DNA from: Tenebrionibacter intestinalis
GTDB lineage: Bacteria > Pseudomonadota > Gammaproteobacteria > Enterobacterales > Enterobacteriaceae
Length of the DNA stretch: 64,000 nt
Reading direction: 5' to 3'
Assembly: GCF_016632365.1 (NCBI RefSeq)
Contig: NZ_JAEPBH010000002.1
Location: forward strand, 1-64,000
Both the position numbers and the translations under genes were made by a program. Below, piece after piece: positions 45,227-59,181 of this stretch. How positions within the stretch are numbered: the first letter of the stretch is position 1; the number at the start of each line of letters is the position of its first letter. Below the pieces are notes generated by a model. The model worked only from the letters and a program-made list of their open reading frames with translations. It ran no database searches and had not been told where the DNA came from.

Positions 45227-46251
45227 CGAAGCGATTAATGGTGATGGCTGGCGGAACAGGCGGGCACGTATTTCCCGGCCTGGCCGTTGCTCACCATTTA
45301 ATGGCGCAGGGGTGGCAGGTCCGTTGGCTGGGCACTGCCGACCGTATGGAAGCGGATTTGGTTCCAGAACATGGAATTGATATTGATTTTATTCGTATTT
45401 CCGGCCTGCGCGGCAAAGGCGTGAAAGCGCTGTTGTTGGCGCCGGTGCGTATATTTAACGCCTGGCGACAGGCCCGCGCCATTATGAAGCGTTTCCAGCC
45501 GGACGTGGTGCTGGGCATGGGAGGATACGTATCCGGACCGGGCGGGCTGGCGGCGCGATCGCTGGGCATTCCGGTGGTCTTGCATGAACAAAACGGTATC
45601 GCCGGATTAACCAATAAATGGCTGGCGAAAATCGCCACCAAAGTGATGCAGGCGTTTCCTGGCGCCTTTGCGGACGCGGAAGTGGTGGGAAATCCGGTGC
45701 GCGCTGATGTGCTGGCGCTGCCTGAACCGCAGGTGCGCTACGCCAATCGCGAAGGCCCGATACGGGTGCTGGTGATTGGCGGCTCTCAGGGCGCGCGCGT
45801 TTTGAACCAGACAATGCCGCAGGTGGCCGGGCGATTAGGCGCGCGTATTAGCGTGTGGCATCAGACGGGTAAAGGCGCGTTGTCGGTTGTTCAGGATGCC
45901 TATGCCGCCGCCGGTCAGCCGCAGCATAAGCTTACCGAATTTATTGATGATATGGCCGCAGCCTGGGGCTGGGCGGATGTTGTCGTTTGCCGCTCGGGCG
46001 CGCTGACGGTAAGCGAAATCGCCGCAGCAGGACTGCCCGCGATTTTTGTTCCATTCCAGCACAAAGATCGCCAGCAGTACTGGAATGCGCTACCGCTGGA
46101 AAAAGCTGGCGCCGCGAAGATTTTTGAGCAGCCGCAGTTTAATGCGGATGTTGTAGCGCAAACGCTGGAAAACTGGGATCGCCCCGCACTGCTGGCGATG
46201 GCGCGGCGCGCGCGCGGCGGCATGTTTGGATGCGACCGAGCGTGTCGCTAA
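45223..46251 (+). CDS. murG: MurG glycosyltransferase, C-terminus altered by an apparent frameshift
   Basis: Peripheral membrane enzyme that adds GlcNAc to lipid I to give lipid II. The GT28 fold is complete: [14 protein letters not shown] (about 9-22), [15 protein letters not shown] (about 126), [12 protein letters not shown] (about 187) and [19 protein letters not shown] (about 278). As read the frame ends at 46251 after [17 protein letters not shown] (342 aa). The +1 frame from about 46219 instead reads [17 protein letters not shown] and stops at 46279, which matches the normal MurG tail (E. coli 355 aa). One extra base, perhaps in the TTT at about 46226-46228 or in the preceding GC repeat, or a loss of two, explains this. 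Because the gene is essential, a sequencing error or a tolerated tail change is likelier than inactivation. Confidence 0.9.
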   Translation: MTKRLMVMAGGTGGHVFPGLAVAHHLMAQGWQVRWLGTADRMEADLVPEHGIDIDFIRISGLRGKGVKALLLAPVRIFNAWRQARAIMKRFQPDVVLGMGGYVSGPGGLAARSLGIPVVLHEQNGIAGLTNKWLAKIATKVMQAFPGAFADAEVVGNPVRADVLALPEPQVRYANREGPIRVLVIGGSQGARVLNQTMPQVAGRLGARISVWHQTGKGALSVVQDAYAAAGQPQHKLTEFIDDMAAAWGWADVVVCRSGALTVSEIAAAGLPAIFVPFQHKDRQQYWNALPLEKAGAAKIFEQPQFNADVVAQTLENWDRPALLAMARRARGGMFGCDRACR

Positions 46252-46351
46252 CGCGGTTAGCGAAGCGGCGAAAGCATAATTTTTTTCTGAGCGCCCTTTT
46301 TTGCGCTCTTAGCTATCAGAGGGTAAGGCAGCGATACGCTGCAGATTAAAG

Positions 46352-47827
46352 ATGAATACTCAACAACTGGCGAAATTGCGTTCAATCGTGCCCGAGATGC
46401 GCCGCGTCCGGCATATACACTTTGTGGGCATAGGCGGAGCCGGAATGGGCGGTATCGCTGAGGTGCTCGCAAACGAAGGGTATCTGATTAGCGGTTCCGA
46501 TCTGGCGCCGAACCCGGTTACGCAACAGTTGTCGCAGCTCGGCGCCACTATTTATTTCAATCATCGTCCGGAAAATGTGCGTGATGCCAGCGTTGTGGTG
46601 GCCTCCAGCGCAATATCGCAGGATAACCCGGAGATTGTCGCCGCTCATGAGCTGCGTATTCCGGTTATCCGCCGTGCCGAAATGCTGGCTGAGCTGATGC
46701 GCTATCGCTATGGCATCGCCATTGCCGGCACCCACGGTAAAACCACGACGACTGCGATGGTATCCAGCATTTATGCTGAGGCCGGGCTGGATCCCACCTT
46801 CGTCAACGGCGGGCTGGTGAAGTCCGCCGGCACGCACGCACGCCTCGGTCATAGCCGCTATCTGATAGCCGAAGCGGATGAAAGCGACGCGTCTTTTTTG
46901 CACCTTCAGCCGATGGTGGCCGTTGTGACCAATATTGAAGCCGATCACATGGATACCTACCAGGGCGACTTCGAAAACCTCAAGCAGACGTTTATCAATT
47001 TCCTGCACAACCTGCCGTTCTATGGCCGTGCGGTAATGTGCGTGGATGATAATGTCATCCGTGAACTGTTGGCGCGTGTAGGTCGTCAGATAACGACCTA
47101 CGGCTTCAGCGATGATGCGGACGTGCGAATTGAAGATTACCGCCAGACGGGGGCGCAGAGCTTCTTTACGCTGGCGCGTCACGATAAGCCGCAACTGCGC
47201 GTTCGGCTGAACGCGCCCGGCCGTCATAATGCGCTGAATGCCGCAGCGGCAGTGGCGGTGGCGACGGAAGAAAATATCGATGATGCCGCAATTTTGCGCG
47301 CGCTGGAAAGTTTCCAGGGGACCGGTCGTCGCTTTGATTTCCTTGGCGAGTATCCGCTGGAGCCGGTTAACGGCAAAAGCGGGAGCGCGATGCTGGTGGA
47401 TGATTACGGCCATCATCCGACCGAAGTCGACGCCACCATCAAGGCGGCGCGGGCAGGCTGGCCGGAAAAAAATCTGGTCATGATCTTCCAGCCGCATCGT
47501 TATACGCGCACGCGCGATCTTTATGACGACTTCGCCAACGTGCTGACTCAGGTTGACGCGCTGCTGATGCTGGACGTGTATGCGGCAGGCGAAACTCCCA
47601 TCCCAGGCGCCGACAGCCGTTCGCTGTGCCGGACGATTCGCGGGCGTGGAAAAGTCGATCCGATACTGGTTCCCGACGCGGAAACGGTTGCTGAAATGCT
47701 TGCGCCTGTTTTGACGGGAAATGATTTGATTTTGGTTCAGGGTGCGGGGAACGTCGGTAAAATTGCAAAAAAATTAGCTGAAACTAAACTGCAAACGCAA
47801 ACTCAGGGGGAAGACCGGAATGGCTGA
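46352..47827 (+). CDS. murC: UDP-MurNAc L-alanine ligase
   Basis: Adds L-alanine to UDP-MurNAc, the first amino acid of the stem peptide. The 491 residues equal E. coli MurC. The UDP-binding segment [18 protein letters not shown] (about 22-39), the ATP motif [13 protein letters not shown] (about 126-138) and [10 protein letters not shown] (about 350) are present. It overlaps ddlB by 8 nt. The gap from murG is 100 nt as annotated, or 72 nt if the murG frame is corrected. Confidence 0.98.
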   Translation: MNTQQLAKLRSIVPEMRRVRHIHFVGIGGAGMGGIAEVLANEGYLISGSDLAPNPVTQQLSQLGATIYFNHRPENVRDASVVVASSAISQDNPEIVAAHELRIPVIRRAEMLAELMRYRYGIAIAGTHGKTTTTAMVSSIYAEAGLDPTFVNGGLVKSAGTHARLGHSRYLIAEADESDASFLHLQPMVAVVTNIEADHMDTYQGDFENLKQTFINFLHNLPFYGRAVMCVDDNVIRELLARVGRQITTYGFSDDADVRIEDYRQTGAQSFFTLARHDKPQLRVRLNAPGRHNALNAAAAVAVATEENIDDAAILRALESFQGTGRRFDFLGEYPLEPVNGKSGSAMLVDDYGHHPTEVDATIKAARAGWPEKNLVMIFQPHRYTRTRDLYDDFANVLTQVDALLMLDVYAAGETPIPGADSRSLCRTIRGRGKVDPILVPDAETVAEMLAPVLTGNDLILVQGAGNVGKIAKKLAETKLQTQTQGEDRNG

Positions 47828-48731
47828 TAAAGTTGCGGTCCTGCTGGGCGGTACTTCCGCTGAGCGCGAGGTGTCTTTACAGTCCGGCAGCGCGGTGCTG
47901 GCAGGGCTTAAAGAGGCGGGTGTAGACGCTTATGCCGTCGATCCGCGCGAGGTGCCGGTCACGGCGCTAAAAGATGAGGGGTACGATAAAGTTTTCATCG
48001 CGCTGCACGGCCGCGGCGGCGAAGACGGTACTTTGCAGGCGATTCTGGAATATCAGAATTTGCCTTATACCGGCAGCGGCGTGATGGCGTCGGCGGTGAC
48101 GATGGATAAGTTGCGCACCAAGCTTTTATGGCAGGGCGCGGGGTTGCCGGTTGCGAATGCCGTTGCGCTTAATCGCCGCGATGGCTTTAGCGCAGATGCG
48201 GCGCTTGAGATTGCGGCATTGGGGATGCCGGTTATCGTTAAACCGAGCCGCGAGGGGTCAAGCGTCGGGATGTCTAAAGTCGATACGGCGGACAGGCTGG
48301 CCGAGGCGCTTGAACTGGCGTTTCAGCATGATGATGAAGTCCTGGTCGAAAAATGGCTGAGCGGCCCGGAGTTTACCGTCGCGGTGCTGGGCGATGAGAT
48401 TTTGCCCTCTGTCCGGATTCAGCCGGCAGGCGTGTTTTACGATTATGAGGCGAAGTATCTCTCCGACGACACACAGTATTTCTGTCCGGCTGGCCTGAGC
48501 GAAGCGCAGGAAGCGGCCTTACAGGCGCTGGCGCGCAAAGCCTGGCAGGTTCTGGGGTGCAGCGGCTGGGGGCGCGTGGATGTAATGATGGACAGTAACG
48601 GCGAGTTTTACTTGCTTGAAGTGAATACCGCGCCGGGAATGACCAGCCACAGTCTGGTGCCGATGGCGGCACGCCAGGCGGGAATGAGCTTCTCGCAACT
48701 GGTTGTACGTATTCTGGCGCTGGCGGGCTGA
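47820..48731 (+). CDS. ddlB: D-alanine-D-alanine ligase B
   Basis: ATP-grasp enzyme that makes D-Ala-D-Ala for MurF; target of cycloserine. 303 residues (E. coli 306). Motifs: [17 protein letters not shown] (about 7-23), [12 protein letters not shown] (about 62-73), [14 protein letters not shown] (about 141-154) and the C-terminal [16 protein letters not shown]. The usual enterobacterial LEANTSPGMT reads [10 protein letters not shown] here, a conservative change. It ends 1 nt before ftsQ. Confidence 0.97.
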   Translation: MADKVAVLLGGTSAEREVSLQSGSAVLAGLKEAGVDAYAVDPREVPVTALKDEGYDKVFIALHGRGGEDGTLQAILEYQNLPYTGSGVMASAVTMDKLRTKLLWQGAGLPVANAVALNRRDGFSADAALEIAALGMPVIVKPSREGSSVGMSKVDTADRLAEALELAFQHDDEVLVEKWLSGPEFTVAVLGDEILPSVRIQPAGVFYDYEAKYLSDDTQYFCPAGLSEAQEAALQALARKAWQVLGCSGWGRVDVMMDSNGEFYLLEVNTAPGMTSHSLVPMAARQAGMSFSQLVVRILALAG

Positions 48732-48732
48732 T

Positions 48733-49554
48733 ATGTCTCAGGCGGCCCTTAACGTGCGTACCCGCGAGGACGATAACTTCTCGCGCCGCAGTAACGGTAC
48801 GCGCCTGGCGGGGATTATTTTTTTGCTGGCGGTGGTTGTAACCATGCTGGTGGGCGCATTGATGGTCATAAACTGGATGAATGACGCGCAGCGTCTTCCT
48901 CTGTCGAGGCTGGTGCTGACCGGCGAGCGTCACTACACGCGTAATGACGATATCCGCCAGTCGATACTGGCGCTGGGCGCGCCCGGTACATTCATGACCC
49001 AGGATGTGAACGTCATACAGCAGCAGATTGAGCGCCTGCCCTGGATTAAGCAGGCGAGCGTCAGAAAACAGTGGCCGGACGAATTGAAGATTCATCTGGT
49101 TGAATATGTCCCTTTGGCGCGCTGGAATGACCAGCACATGGTGGATGTCGATGGAAATGCTTTCAGCGTGCCCGCTGCGCGAACCCGCAGGCAGCTTTTG
49201 CCAATGCTGTATGGCCCGGAAGGCAGCGAAAAAGAGGTGCTGGAAGGATATCGGACGATGAGCGAAGCGCTGGCGAAGGGGCGGTTCACGCTTACAGAGG
49301 CGGCAATGACCGCGCGTCGCTCCTGGATGTTAACGCTTAATAACAATATTAAGCTCAACCTTGGGCGCGGCGATACGATGAAACGTCTGAATCGGTTTAT
49401 AGAGCTCTATCCGGTTTTGCAACAGCAGGCGCGGGTTGACGGTAAAATTATTCGCTACGTTGACCTACGCTATGATTCAGGCGCTGCGGTAGGTTGGGCT
49501 CCAGCCCCCGTTGAGGATCTTAATCAGCAACAGAATCAGGTACAGGCAGAGTAA
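48733..49554 (+). CDS. ftsQ: Cell division protein FtsQ
   Basis: Bitopic membrane protein that links the FtsBL complex to the early divisome. The start [14 protein letters not shown] at 48733 lies 1 nt after ddlB; 273 aa (E. coli 276). A cytoplasmic tail of about 28 residues is followed by a transmembrane helix (about 32-55) and the POTRA domain, with [22 protein letters not shown]. The beta domain ends with [16 protein letters not shown]. The glutamine-rich tail [11 protein letters not shown] is as in E. coli. Confidence 0.97.
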   Translation: MSQAALNVRTREDDNFSRRSNGTRLAGIIFLLAVVVTMLVGALMVINWMNDAQRLPLSRLVLTGERHYTRNDDIRQSILALGAPGTFMTQDVNVIQQQIERLPWIKQASVRKQWPDELKIHLVEYVPLARWNDQHMVDVDGNAFSVPAARTRRQLLPMLYGPEGSEKEVLEGYRTMSEALAKGRFTLTEAAMTARRSWMLTLNNNIKLNLGRGDTMKRLNRFIELYPVLQQQARVDGKIIRYVDLRYDSGAAVGWAPAPVEDLNQQQNQVQAE

Positions 49555-49556
49555 CG

Positions 49557-50813
49557 ATGATCAAATCGACGGACAGAAAACTGGTAGTAGGACTGGAGAT
49601 CGGCACAGCGAAAGTGGCCGCTTTGGTAGGGGAAATTCTGCCCGACGGTATCGTTAATATTATTGGCGTGGGCAGTTGCCCGTCGCGCGGTATGGACAAA
49701 GGCGGCGTTAACGATCTGGAATCGGTGGTGAAATGCGTACAGCGCGCCATCGATCAGGCTGAGCTGATGGCCGACTGCCAGATATCTTCAGTGTATCTGG
49801 CGCTCTCGGGTAAGCATATTAGCTGCCAGAATGAGATAGGCATGGTGCCTATCTCTGAAGAGGAAGTGACGCAGGAGGACGTTGAGAATGTCGTCCACAC
49901 GGCGAAATCAGTCCGCGTGCGCGATGAACATCGCGTCCTTCACGTTATACCGCAGGAATATGCGATCGATTATCAGGAAGGTATTAAAAATCCGGTAGGG
50001 CTTTCCGGTGTTCGTATGCAGGCAAAAGTGCACCTGATCACATGTCATAACGATATGGCGAAAAACATTGTTAAAGCCGTTGAACGATGTGGTCTAAAAG
50101 TTGACCAACTCATTTTCGCAGGGCTTGCGTCGAGTTATTCCGTTCTGACCGAAGATGAGCGCGAGCTGGGCGTCTGCGTTGTTGATATCGGCGGTGGTAC
50201 AATGGATATCGCCGTCTATACCGGCGGCGCGTTGCGCCATACTAAAGTTATCCCTTATGCGGGTAACGTGGTGACCAGCGATATCGCCTATGCTTTCGGT
50301 ACGCCGCCAAGCGACGCTGAAGCCATTAAAGTACGCCACGGATGCGCGCTGGGCTCGCTGGTCGGCAAGGACGAAAGCGTGGAAGTGCCAAGTGTGGGCG
50401 GCCGCCCTCCGCGCAGTCTGCAGCGTCAGACGCTGGCCGAGGTGATAGAGCCGCGCTATACCGAGCTGCTTAATCTTGTGAATGAGGAGATTTTGCAGCT
50501 TCAGGAGCAACTGCGCCAGCAGGGCGTGAAGCACCATCTGGCGGCAGGAATTGTTCTTACCGGCGGCGCAGCGCAGATTGAAGGCCTGGCGGCCTGCGCG
50601 CAGCGCGTGTTCCATACGCAGGTTCGTATTGGGCAGCCGTTGAATATTACCGGGCTGACGGATTATGCCCAGGAGCCGTACTACTCCACTGCGGTAGGTT
50701 TGCTGCACTACGGGAAAGAAACCCACCTCAGCGGTGAAGCGGAAGTGGAAAAACGGGCCTCTGTCGGCTCGTGGGTAAAGCGAGTTAATAGTTGGTTGAG
50801 AAAAGAATTTTAA
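49557..50813 (+). CDS. ftsA: Cell division actin homologue FtsA
   Basis: Actin-like ATPase that tethers FtsZ to the membrane and recruits later divisome proteins. 418 residues (E. coli 420). Phosphate-binding and nucleotide segments are [16 protein letters not shown] (about 12-27), [19 protein letters not shown] (about 205-223) and [12 protein letters not shown] (about 335). The C-terminal amphipathic membrane helix [14 protein letters not shown] is intact. It starts 2 nt after ftsQ and precedes ftsZ by 61 nt. Confidence 0.98.
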   Translation: MIKSTDRKLVVGLEIGTAKVAALVGEILPDGIVNIIGVGSCPSRGMDKGGVNDLESVVKCVQRAIDQAELMADCQISSVYLALSGKHISCQNEIGMVPISEEEVTQEDVENVVHTAKSVRVRDEHRVLHVIPQEYAIDYQEGIKNPVGLSGVRMQAKVHLITCHNDMAKNIVKAVERCGLKVDQLIFAGLASSYSVLTEDERELGVCVVDIGGGTMDIAVYTGGALRHTKVIPYAGNVVTSDIAYAFGTPPSDAEAIKVRHGCALGSLVGKDESVEVPSVGGRPPRSLQRQTLAEVIEPRYTELLNLVNEEILQLQEQLRQQGVKHHLAAGIVLTGGAAQIEGLAACAQRVFHTQVRIGQPLNITGLTDYAQEPYYSTAVGLLHYGKETHLSGEAEVEKRASVGSWVKRVNSWLRKEF

Positions 50814-50874
50814 TTATTTAAGAGATCCTGAAATTTGGCGATCTCATGCAACAGGCACAAAACGGAGAGAAACT

Positions 50875-52029
50875 ATGTTTGAACCTATGGAACTGACCAA
50901 CGACGCGGTGATTAAAGTCATCGGCGTCGGCGGCGGCGGCGGCAACGCCGTAGAGCACATGGTGCGCGAGCGCATTGAAGGTGTAGAGTTCTTTGCGGTG
51001 AATACAGACGCTCAGGCGCTGCGTAAGACAGCGGTTGGCCAGACGATTCAGATTGGCAACGGTATTACTAAAGGTCTGGGCGCCGGCGCAAACCCGGAAG
51101 TAGGGCGCAATGCGGCAGACGAAGACCGTGAAGCGCTGCGCGCGGCGCTTGAAGGGGCCGATATGGTATTTATCGCCGCAGGTATGGGCGGCGGTACCGG
51201 TACCGGCGCGGCGCCTGTTGTGGCTGAAGTGGCCAAAGATCTGGGCATTCTGACCGTTGCTGTGGTAACCAAACCGTTTAACTTCGAAGGCAAAAAGCGC
51301 ATGGCCTTCGCAGAACAGGGCATCAGCGAATTATCCAAACATGTGGATTCTCTGATTACCATCCCTAACGATAAGCTGCTCAAGGTGCTGGGCCGCGGCA
51401 TTTCGCTGCTCGATGCGTTCGGCGCGGCAAACGACGTGCTCAAGGGCGCAGTGCAGGGGATTGCCGAACTGATAACCCGCCCGGGGTTGATGAATGTCGA
51501 CTTCGCCGATGTGCGCACGGTTATGTCGGAAATGGGTTACGCCATGATGGGGTCCGGCGTGGCGCAGGGTGAAGACCGCGCGGAGGAAGCGGCTGAAATG
51601 GCGATTTCCAGCCCGCTGTTGGAGGATATCGATCTTTCCGGCGCGCGCGGCGTGCTGGTCAACATTACTGCGGGCTTTGACCTGCGTCTGGATGAATTCG
51701 AAACGGTGGGGAACACTATTCGCGCCTTTGCCTCTGATAACGCAACCGTGGTTATTGGTACCTCCCTCGATCCGGAAATGAATGACGAACTGCGCGTGAC
51801 CGTTGTTGCTACCGGTATCGGTATGGATAAGCGCCCGGAAATCACGCTGGTGACAAATAAGCAGCAGGTTCAGCCGCAGGGTATAGACAGGTTCCAGCCG
51901 CACGGCATGGCGCCATTAAGCCAGGAGCAGAAATCCGTGGCGAAAGTGGTGAACGATAGCAGTGCGCAAACGGCGAAAGAGCCTGATTACCTGGATATTC
52001 CGGCGTTTTTGCGTAAGCAGGCGGATTAA
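50875..52029 (+). CDS. ftsZ: Cell division GTPase FtsZ
   Basis: Tubulin homologue that polymerises into the Z ring. 384 residues (E. coli 383). N-terminal [15 protein letters not shown] (about 15-29), the GTP signature [12 protein letters not shown] (about 104-115), T7-loop [11 protein letters not shown] (about 207-217), a variable linker, and the C-terminal conserved peptide [14 protein letters not shown] that binds FtsA, ZipA and others. AGAGAAACT precedes the ATG. lpxC follows after 101 nt. Confidence 0.98.
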   Translation: MFEPMELTNDAVIKVIGVGGGGGNAVEHMVRERIEGVEFFAVNTDAQALRKTAVGQTIQIGNGITKGLGAGANPEVGRNAADEDREALRAALEGADMVFIAAGMGGGTGTGAAPVVAEVAKDLGILTVAVVTKPFNFEGKKRMAFAEQGISELSKHVDSLITIPNDKLLKVLGRGISLLDAFGAANDVLKGAVQGIAELITRPGLMNVDFADVRTVMSEMGYAMMGSGVAQGEDRAEEAAEMAISSPLLEDIDLSGARGVLVNITAGFDLRLDEFETVGNTIRAFASDNATVVIGTSLDPEMNDELRVTVVATGIGMDKRPEITLVTNKQQVQPQGIDRFQPHGMAPLSQEQKSVAKVVNDSSAQTAKEPDYLDIPAFLRKQAD

Positions 52030-52109
52030 GAATAAACTGGAAGTTGGGGTTTCTCGCTCTTTGTGCTAAACTGCCCCGCCGGCGGTAATATAGACTGTCG
52101 GTTGGATGA

Positions 52110-53048
<939 letters not shown>

Positions 53049-53302
53049 CTGGCGTATCCATTACGCCGCCGCGCATAAAATGGCTGGTTAGCCTGGCGTT
53101 CTCTCCGTCCGGGTTGACTGGCCTTTTTTTATTTTTATACCGAAAATCTTTTCTCCTGACTGCGGCTCTGCGCGCGCTGGCGGTTGATTTTGCGAGTTAA
53201 CTTCTGCGTTTGATGATTCCTGATGCCGCCTGTCGGGATTGATGGTAATATCAGGCGAATTTATCGTTATGGACTACGGTGTTTCTGACTTCTGGTGAAG
53301 CT

Positions 53303-53815
53303 GTGACAGGAATTTTTACTCGCTGGCGACAACTCGGTATTCGCTATTTCTGGCCACATCTCCTGTTGGGGATGGTTGCGGCCAGTTTTGGTTTGCCTGC
53401 GCTTAGCAATAATTCCGGCCATTCCACCCCTTCAGAAACCGCGGCCAGTAACGCCGAACGTCGTATTGCTGTCCGGTTCGATAGCCTGGCGCTGTTGCAA
53501 CAGGAAAATAGCCGGCGTGCTTCGTTCAGCGTGGATTACTGGCATCAACATGCTATCCGTACGGTTATCCGCCACCTTTCTTTCGCGTTAACGCCCCAAA
53601 CGCTGCCTGCAGCTAAAGCGTCTTCTTCGCTTCAGGAACAGCACCTTGCGCTGCTGGATACGCTCAGCGCGTTGTTAACGCAGCCGCGTAAGCTCCCGCT
53701 AACGTCTTCGTTGCAGACTGATGCTGCGCCTGAATCCGGCGGCCACGGCTACAGCGTCATTCACTGGCTCAACCAGACTCAGGGCATCCGCGCCGGGCCT
53801 GCAGACCTCAGCTAA
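53303..53815 (+). CDS. secM: SecA regulator SecM (secretion monitor)
   Basis: Short-lived secreted peptide whose translation arrest controls secA. I chose the GTG at 53303 (VTGIFTRWRQLG), matching the GTG start and N-terminal sequence of E. coli SecM and giving the same length, 170 aa. A signal sequence (about 14-38, YFWPHLLLGMVAASFGLPAL) lets the translocon pull on the nascent chain. The arrest motif aligns at exactly 150-166: YSVIHWLNQTQGIRAGP against FSTPVWISQAQGIRAGP in E. coli. The critical W155, GIRAGP and R163 are kept, while F150 is Y and I156 is L. The central region is divergent. Confidence 0.93.
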   Translation: MTGIFTRWRQLGIRYFWPHLLLGMVAASFGLPALSNNSGHSTPSETAASNAERRIAVRFDSLALLQQENSRRASFSVDYWHQHAIRTVIRHLSFALTPQTLPAAKASSSLQEQHLALLDTLSALLTQPRKLPLTSSLQTDAAPESGGHGYSVIHWLNQTQGIRAGPADLS

Positions 53816-53850
53816 TTATACTTCTGGTCTTTTTATTTCTTTTTTCATGA

Positions 53851-53882
53851 CCTCAAAAAGCTGAGGCGTTTGAGATTTTATT
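53851..53882 (+). promoter_or_regulatory. secM-secA RNA hairpin hiding the secA ribosome-binding site
   Basis: CTCAAA (53852-53857) can pair with TTTGAG (53869-53874), which includes the GAG Shine-Dalgarno core 8 nt before the secA ATG. CCTCA/TGAGG (53851-53855 with 53862-53866) is an alternative pairing. In E. coli ribosome stalling on SecM opens such a hairpin and exposes the secA start; the layout here supports the same mechanism. Confidence 0.75.
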
Positions 53883-56588
<2,706 letters not shown>

Positions 56589-56605
56589 GAAGAAAAGCGA
56601 GATCA

Positions 56606-56780
56606 GGGCGCAGCGCGCTGCGCCCGCAGATTGTCATCAAAGAGGATAAAAGCGGGGTTTTGTCCTCTTTTTTTTCAGGTGAAAATCAAGGCCTTGATTT
56701 TAGTCGTGTATTTTTCTGATTTTTTGGGGGCGAAGCCGCGCGTATCGGCGTTTGTTAACCGTCTCAGCGCGCAGCGCCCC
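56606..56780 (+). repeat. Intergenic hairpin-rich repeat between secA and mutT
   Basis: The left arm is a perfect 20-base palindrome GGGCGCAGCGCGCTGCGCCC (56606-56625); the right end AGCGCGCAGCGCCC (56766-56779) repeats 13 of 14 bases of it. Inside are HP1 (56639-56670, AAAGAGGATAAAA...TTTTGTCCTCTTT with loop GCGGGG, followed by more T) and HP2 (56682-56701, AAAATCAA-ggcc-TTGATTTT). The closing motif GTTTGTTAACCGTCTCA (56750-56766) resembles GTTTGTCAGCAGTCTCA of the yabI copy. HP1 with its T-run probably also ends secA transcription. Confidence 0.8.
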
Positions 56781-56799
56781 TTTTTCCGGGACAGAAACA

Positions 56800-57195
56800 A
56801 TGAAAAAACTGAATATCGCAGCGGGCATTATTCGCAATACTCAGGGCGAAATTTTTCTGACCCGTCGCGCTGCTGATGCCCATATGGCCAATAAACTTGA
56901 GTTTCCGGGTGGAAAGATTGAAGCCGGGGAGACGCCAGAGCAGGCGCTGGTGCGCGAGCTACAGGAAGAAACGGGGATTATCGCAACGGGGTATTCGCTC
57001 TATGAGGCGTGCGCGCATGCATTTTCCGATCGTCACATTAACCTGTGGTTTTTTATAGTTGAGCAGTGGCAGGGCGAGCCCTGGGGAAAAGAAGGACAAC
57101 CGGGAATGTGGGTTGCGCAGCACGCGCTACAGGCGGATGCTTTCCCCCCCGCTAACCTTAGCGTGATTGAACGGTTACTGGCTGAAGCAATGTGA
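56800..57195 (+). CDS. mutT: 8-oxo-dGTP diphosphatase MutT
   Basis: Nudix hydrolase that removes 8-oxo-dGTP and 8-oxo-GTP and so prevents A-to-C transversions. The start MKKLNIAAGIIRNTQG at 56800 matches E. coli MutT; 131 aa (E. coli 129). The Nudix box runs from GGKIEAGE to REVQEETG-like REL QEETGI at about 37-59, with all catalytic glutamates. An upstream in-frame start lies in the repeat element and was rejected. Confidence 0.97.
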   Translation: MKKLNIAAGIIRNTQGEIFLTRRAADAHMANKLEFPGGKIEAGETPEQALVRELQEETGIIATGYSLYEACAHAFSDRHINLWFFIVEQWQGEPWGKEGQPGMWVAQHALQADAFPPANLSVIERLLAEAM

Positions 57196-57199
57196 GCGT

Positions 57200-57336
57200 G
57201 CCTGCCACGTTAATAACAAAGCGGGAAAAACGCAGTTTTCCCCTCTTTGCTGGCTTTACTGGACATCAATGCGTTGATTTTCCTGCCATACCGGACGAAA
57301 ACATTCGGCCTGGCGTTTTTCATCAGTCTGGCAGGC
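57200..57336 (+). repeat. Intergenic hairpin-rich repeat between mutT and yacG
   Basis: Arms GCCTGCCA (57200-57207) and TGGCAGGC (57329-57336) are perfect inverted repeats. Inside, HP1 is CAAAG.GGGAAAA-acgcag-TTTTCCC..CTTTG (57217-57249) and HP2 is ATCAA-tgcg-TTGAT (57265-57278). TTTTTCATCAGTCTG before the right arm resembles the closing motif of the other copies. It separates convergent mutT and yacG and ends 15 nt before the yacG stop, so it may serve as a two-way terminator. Confidence 0.75.
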
Positions 57337-57350
57337 GCGCGCGTTCTGCT

Positions 57351-57551
57351 TTATTGCGGATTATCCGACTCGCTCCAGCCGTCGCTGTCTGATAAATCGC
57401 CCTGACTGGGGATGCGTTTTTCTTCCGCCGCCCATTCACCGAGATCGATGAGCTGGCAGCGCTTGCTGCAAAACGGGCGAAACGGGCTGTTTTTATCCCA
57501 GATAACGGTTTTACCGCAGCAAGGGCAGTTGACTGTGGTGATATCAGACAT
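57351..57551 (-). CDS. yacG: DNA gyrase inhibitor YacG
   Basis: Small zinc protein that binds GyrB and inhibits gyrase. The 66-residue product (E. coli 65) has the four zinc cysteines in CPCC (residues 9-12) and FCSKRC (about 28-33), the conserved [15 protein letters not shown] and an acidic tail. It is the last gene of the minus-strand set coaE-zapD-yacG and starts 9 nt after zapD ends. Confidence 0.96.
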   Translation of the reverse strand: MSDITTVNCPCCGKTVIWDKNSPFRPFCSKRCQLIDLGEWAAEEKRIPSQGDLSDSDGWSESDNPQ

Positions 57552-57560
57552 TATCCCTCC

Positions 57561-58304
57561 TTAACAGCAGGCGAGTTCAAAATCGAGGCGTTCGGGCACT
57601 GCGCCATTTTCGCTATCCAGCGGTAAAAAGCGTATAGCGAAGCGGCTTTTATGCCCGGAAATCTGCGGATAAAGCGCGTCATCTGCGGACATCTGTAGCC
57701 GCAGCAGATCGGCGTCTTCGCCGTTATCCTGATAAAAACCGTTAAGGCTGGTGTGCTTGCGCAGCGGTGAAGCGTTACGAATCAAATCCAGCAGCATGTT
57801 CAGCGGTTGCCTGATGGGGTCAAGCGAATTTCGCCACTGCGCGACCTGCTCATCGCGCAGGTGCTGCGCGAGGGCAAGCCAGATATGCAGGGTAGGCAGA
57901 TCAAAGCTGCAACACCCGCCGGGAATACTCAGGCGTTGGCGTACCAGCGCAATCATCTTGTCTTCACGCAGGATCTGGCCCGGGCGCGGCGCTGACATCA
58001 ACCTGCTGCCCAGTTCACGCAATTGTGTCGCTAATTGCTGAATGCGCTGCGTATCTGCGCCGGGTACATCGGCCCAACTGTTAAGTTTACGCTGTTGGCG
58101 CTCAAGTTCTTTCAGGATTTCAGTTCGTATTTCTCCGCGCTCGAATACGTCGAGCAAGTCGCTGACGCTGCGGAAAAAGTTCAGTGCGCTGGCGTGGTCG
58201 CGAACCGGTAGCTGGGCTTCCATCTGCGTTAATAAAAATTCCATGCGTAGCCAGGTACGCATTTTTTCATTAAGAGGATGCTCAAAAAGAACGTAAGGGT
58301 GCAT
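57561..58304 (-). CDS. zapD: Cell division protein ZapD
   Basis: Cytoplasmic protein that bundles FtsZ filaments through the FtsZ C-terminal peptide. 247 residues, the E. coli length. It begins [23 protein letters not shown] and ends with a beta-rich domain, [21 protein letters not shown]. It overlaps coaE by one base and precedes yacG, the usual order in enterobacteria. Confidence 0.96.
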   Translation of the reverse strand: MHPYVLFEHPLNEKMRTWLRMEFLLTQMEAQLPVRDHASALNFFRSVSDLLDVFERGEIRTEILKELERQQRKLNSWADVPGADTQRIQQLATQLRELGSRLMSAPRPGQILREDKMIALVRQRLSIPGGCCSFDLPTLHIWLALAQHLRDEQVAQWRNSLDPIRQPLNMLLDLIRNASPLRKHTSLNGFYQDNGEDADLLRLQMSADDALYPQISGHKSRFAIRFLPLDSENGAVPERLDFELACC

Positions 58305-58924
58305 TAATTTTTTTCCTGTGCTGCGGCCTGCGCGGCCAGCGTCAGATAGCGCTGGTGCAGGCTGGCGACTTCCGCAATGGCAGACTGCGGCTCACCGTCA
58401 TTATTAATGATATCGTCTGCCGCGGCCAGGCGTTCCTCTCGGGTAGCCTGAGCCGCAATAATTTTTTGTGCCTGCTCAAGTGAAACGCCGTCGCGCTTTA
58501 TTGTTCGCGCCAGTTGGGTTGCCACAGACACATCCACGACCAGTATGCGATCGGCTTTAGCGCTCAGGTTGTTTTCTACCAGCAACGGCACTACCCATAT
58601 AACGTAAGGCGACGACGCAGAGGCGATATATTCCTGTGTTTGCTGCTGTATCAGTGGGTGAAGCAGTGCGTTAAGCCACGCTTTTTCGGCTGTCTGGATG
58701 AAAATCAATTCCCGCAGACGGCGGCGATTAAGGCTGCCGTCAGGTAAAAGCATATCAGCGCCAAAATGTTCAACAATGGCGCGCAGCGCCGGTTTACCCG
58801 GCTCAACGACCTGACGCGCAATGATATCCGCATCAATAACGGCGATCCCTGAACGGGCAAAGGCGTCGGCAATGGTGCTTTTTCCGCTGCCGATACCGCC
58901 CGTTAAAGCGACCGTATAGACCAT
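58304..58924 (-). CDS. coaE: Dephospho-CoA kinase
   Basis: Last step of coenzyme A synthesis: ATP-dependent phosphorylation of dephospho-CoA at the 3'-OH. 206 residues, as in E. coli. P-loop GGIGSGKST (about 9-17), [13 protein letters not shown] (about 33-45), and [10 protein letters not shown] near 110. It is the first gene of coaE-zapD-yacG and divergent from guaC. Confidence 0.97.
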   Translation of the reverse strand: MVYTVALTGGIGSGKSTIADAFARSGIAVIDADIIARQVVEPGKPALRAIVEHFGADMLLPDGSLNRRRLRELIFIQTAEKAWLNALLHPLIQQQTQEYIASASSPYVIWVVPLLVENNLSAKADRILVVDVSVATQLARTIKRDGVSLEQAQKIIAAQATREERLAAADDIINNDGEPQSAIAEVASLHQRYLTLAAQAAAQEKN

Positions 58925-59078
58925 AATGTTATTATCCTGAATTCTGCCAGCCGAATGTTACGCGCATAGCGCCGTTATCGCGCGCTCTGTGGTTGCTGCG
59001 CAGCATCAGGCGGCCCGGTCTGGCATTGTTGAGGTAAATTTTCGGGATTGTAGCGTAAAAAAGCTGCTTTTCGCAGTC

Positions 59079-59106
59079 TTGCGGCTGCAATATTAGTGCG
59101 TATGAT
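59079..59106 (+). promoter_or_regulatory. Candidate guaC promoter
   Basis: TTGCGG (59079-59084) and TATGAT (59101-59106) are separated by 16 nt, and lie about 80 nt before the guaC ATG in the 257-nt gap from coaE. No operator is assigned. AGGAATCC just before the ATG serves as the ribosome-binding site. Confidence 0.55.
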
Positions 59107-59181
59107 AGCGTCACTGGAGTTGGCCCCTATGCCGCCGATATTGTTAATGCGATTGTCGCCACTAAATCCAGGAATCCTCAC

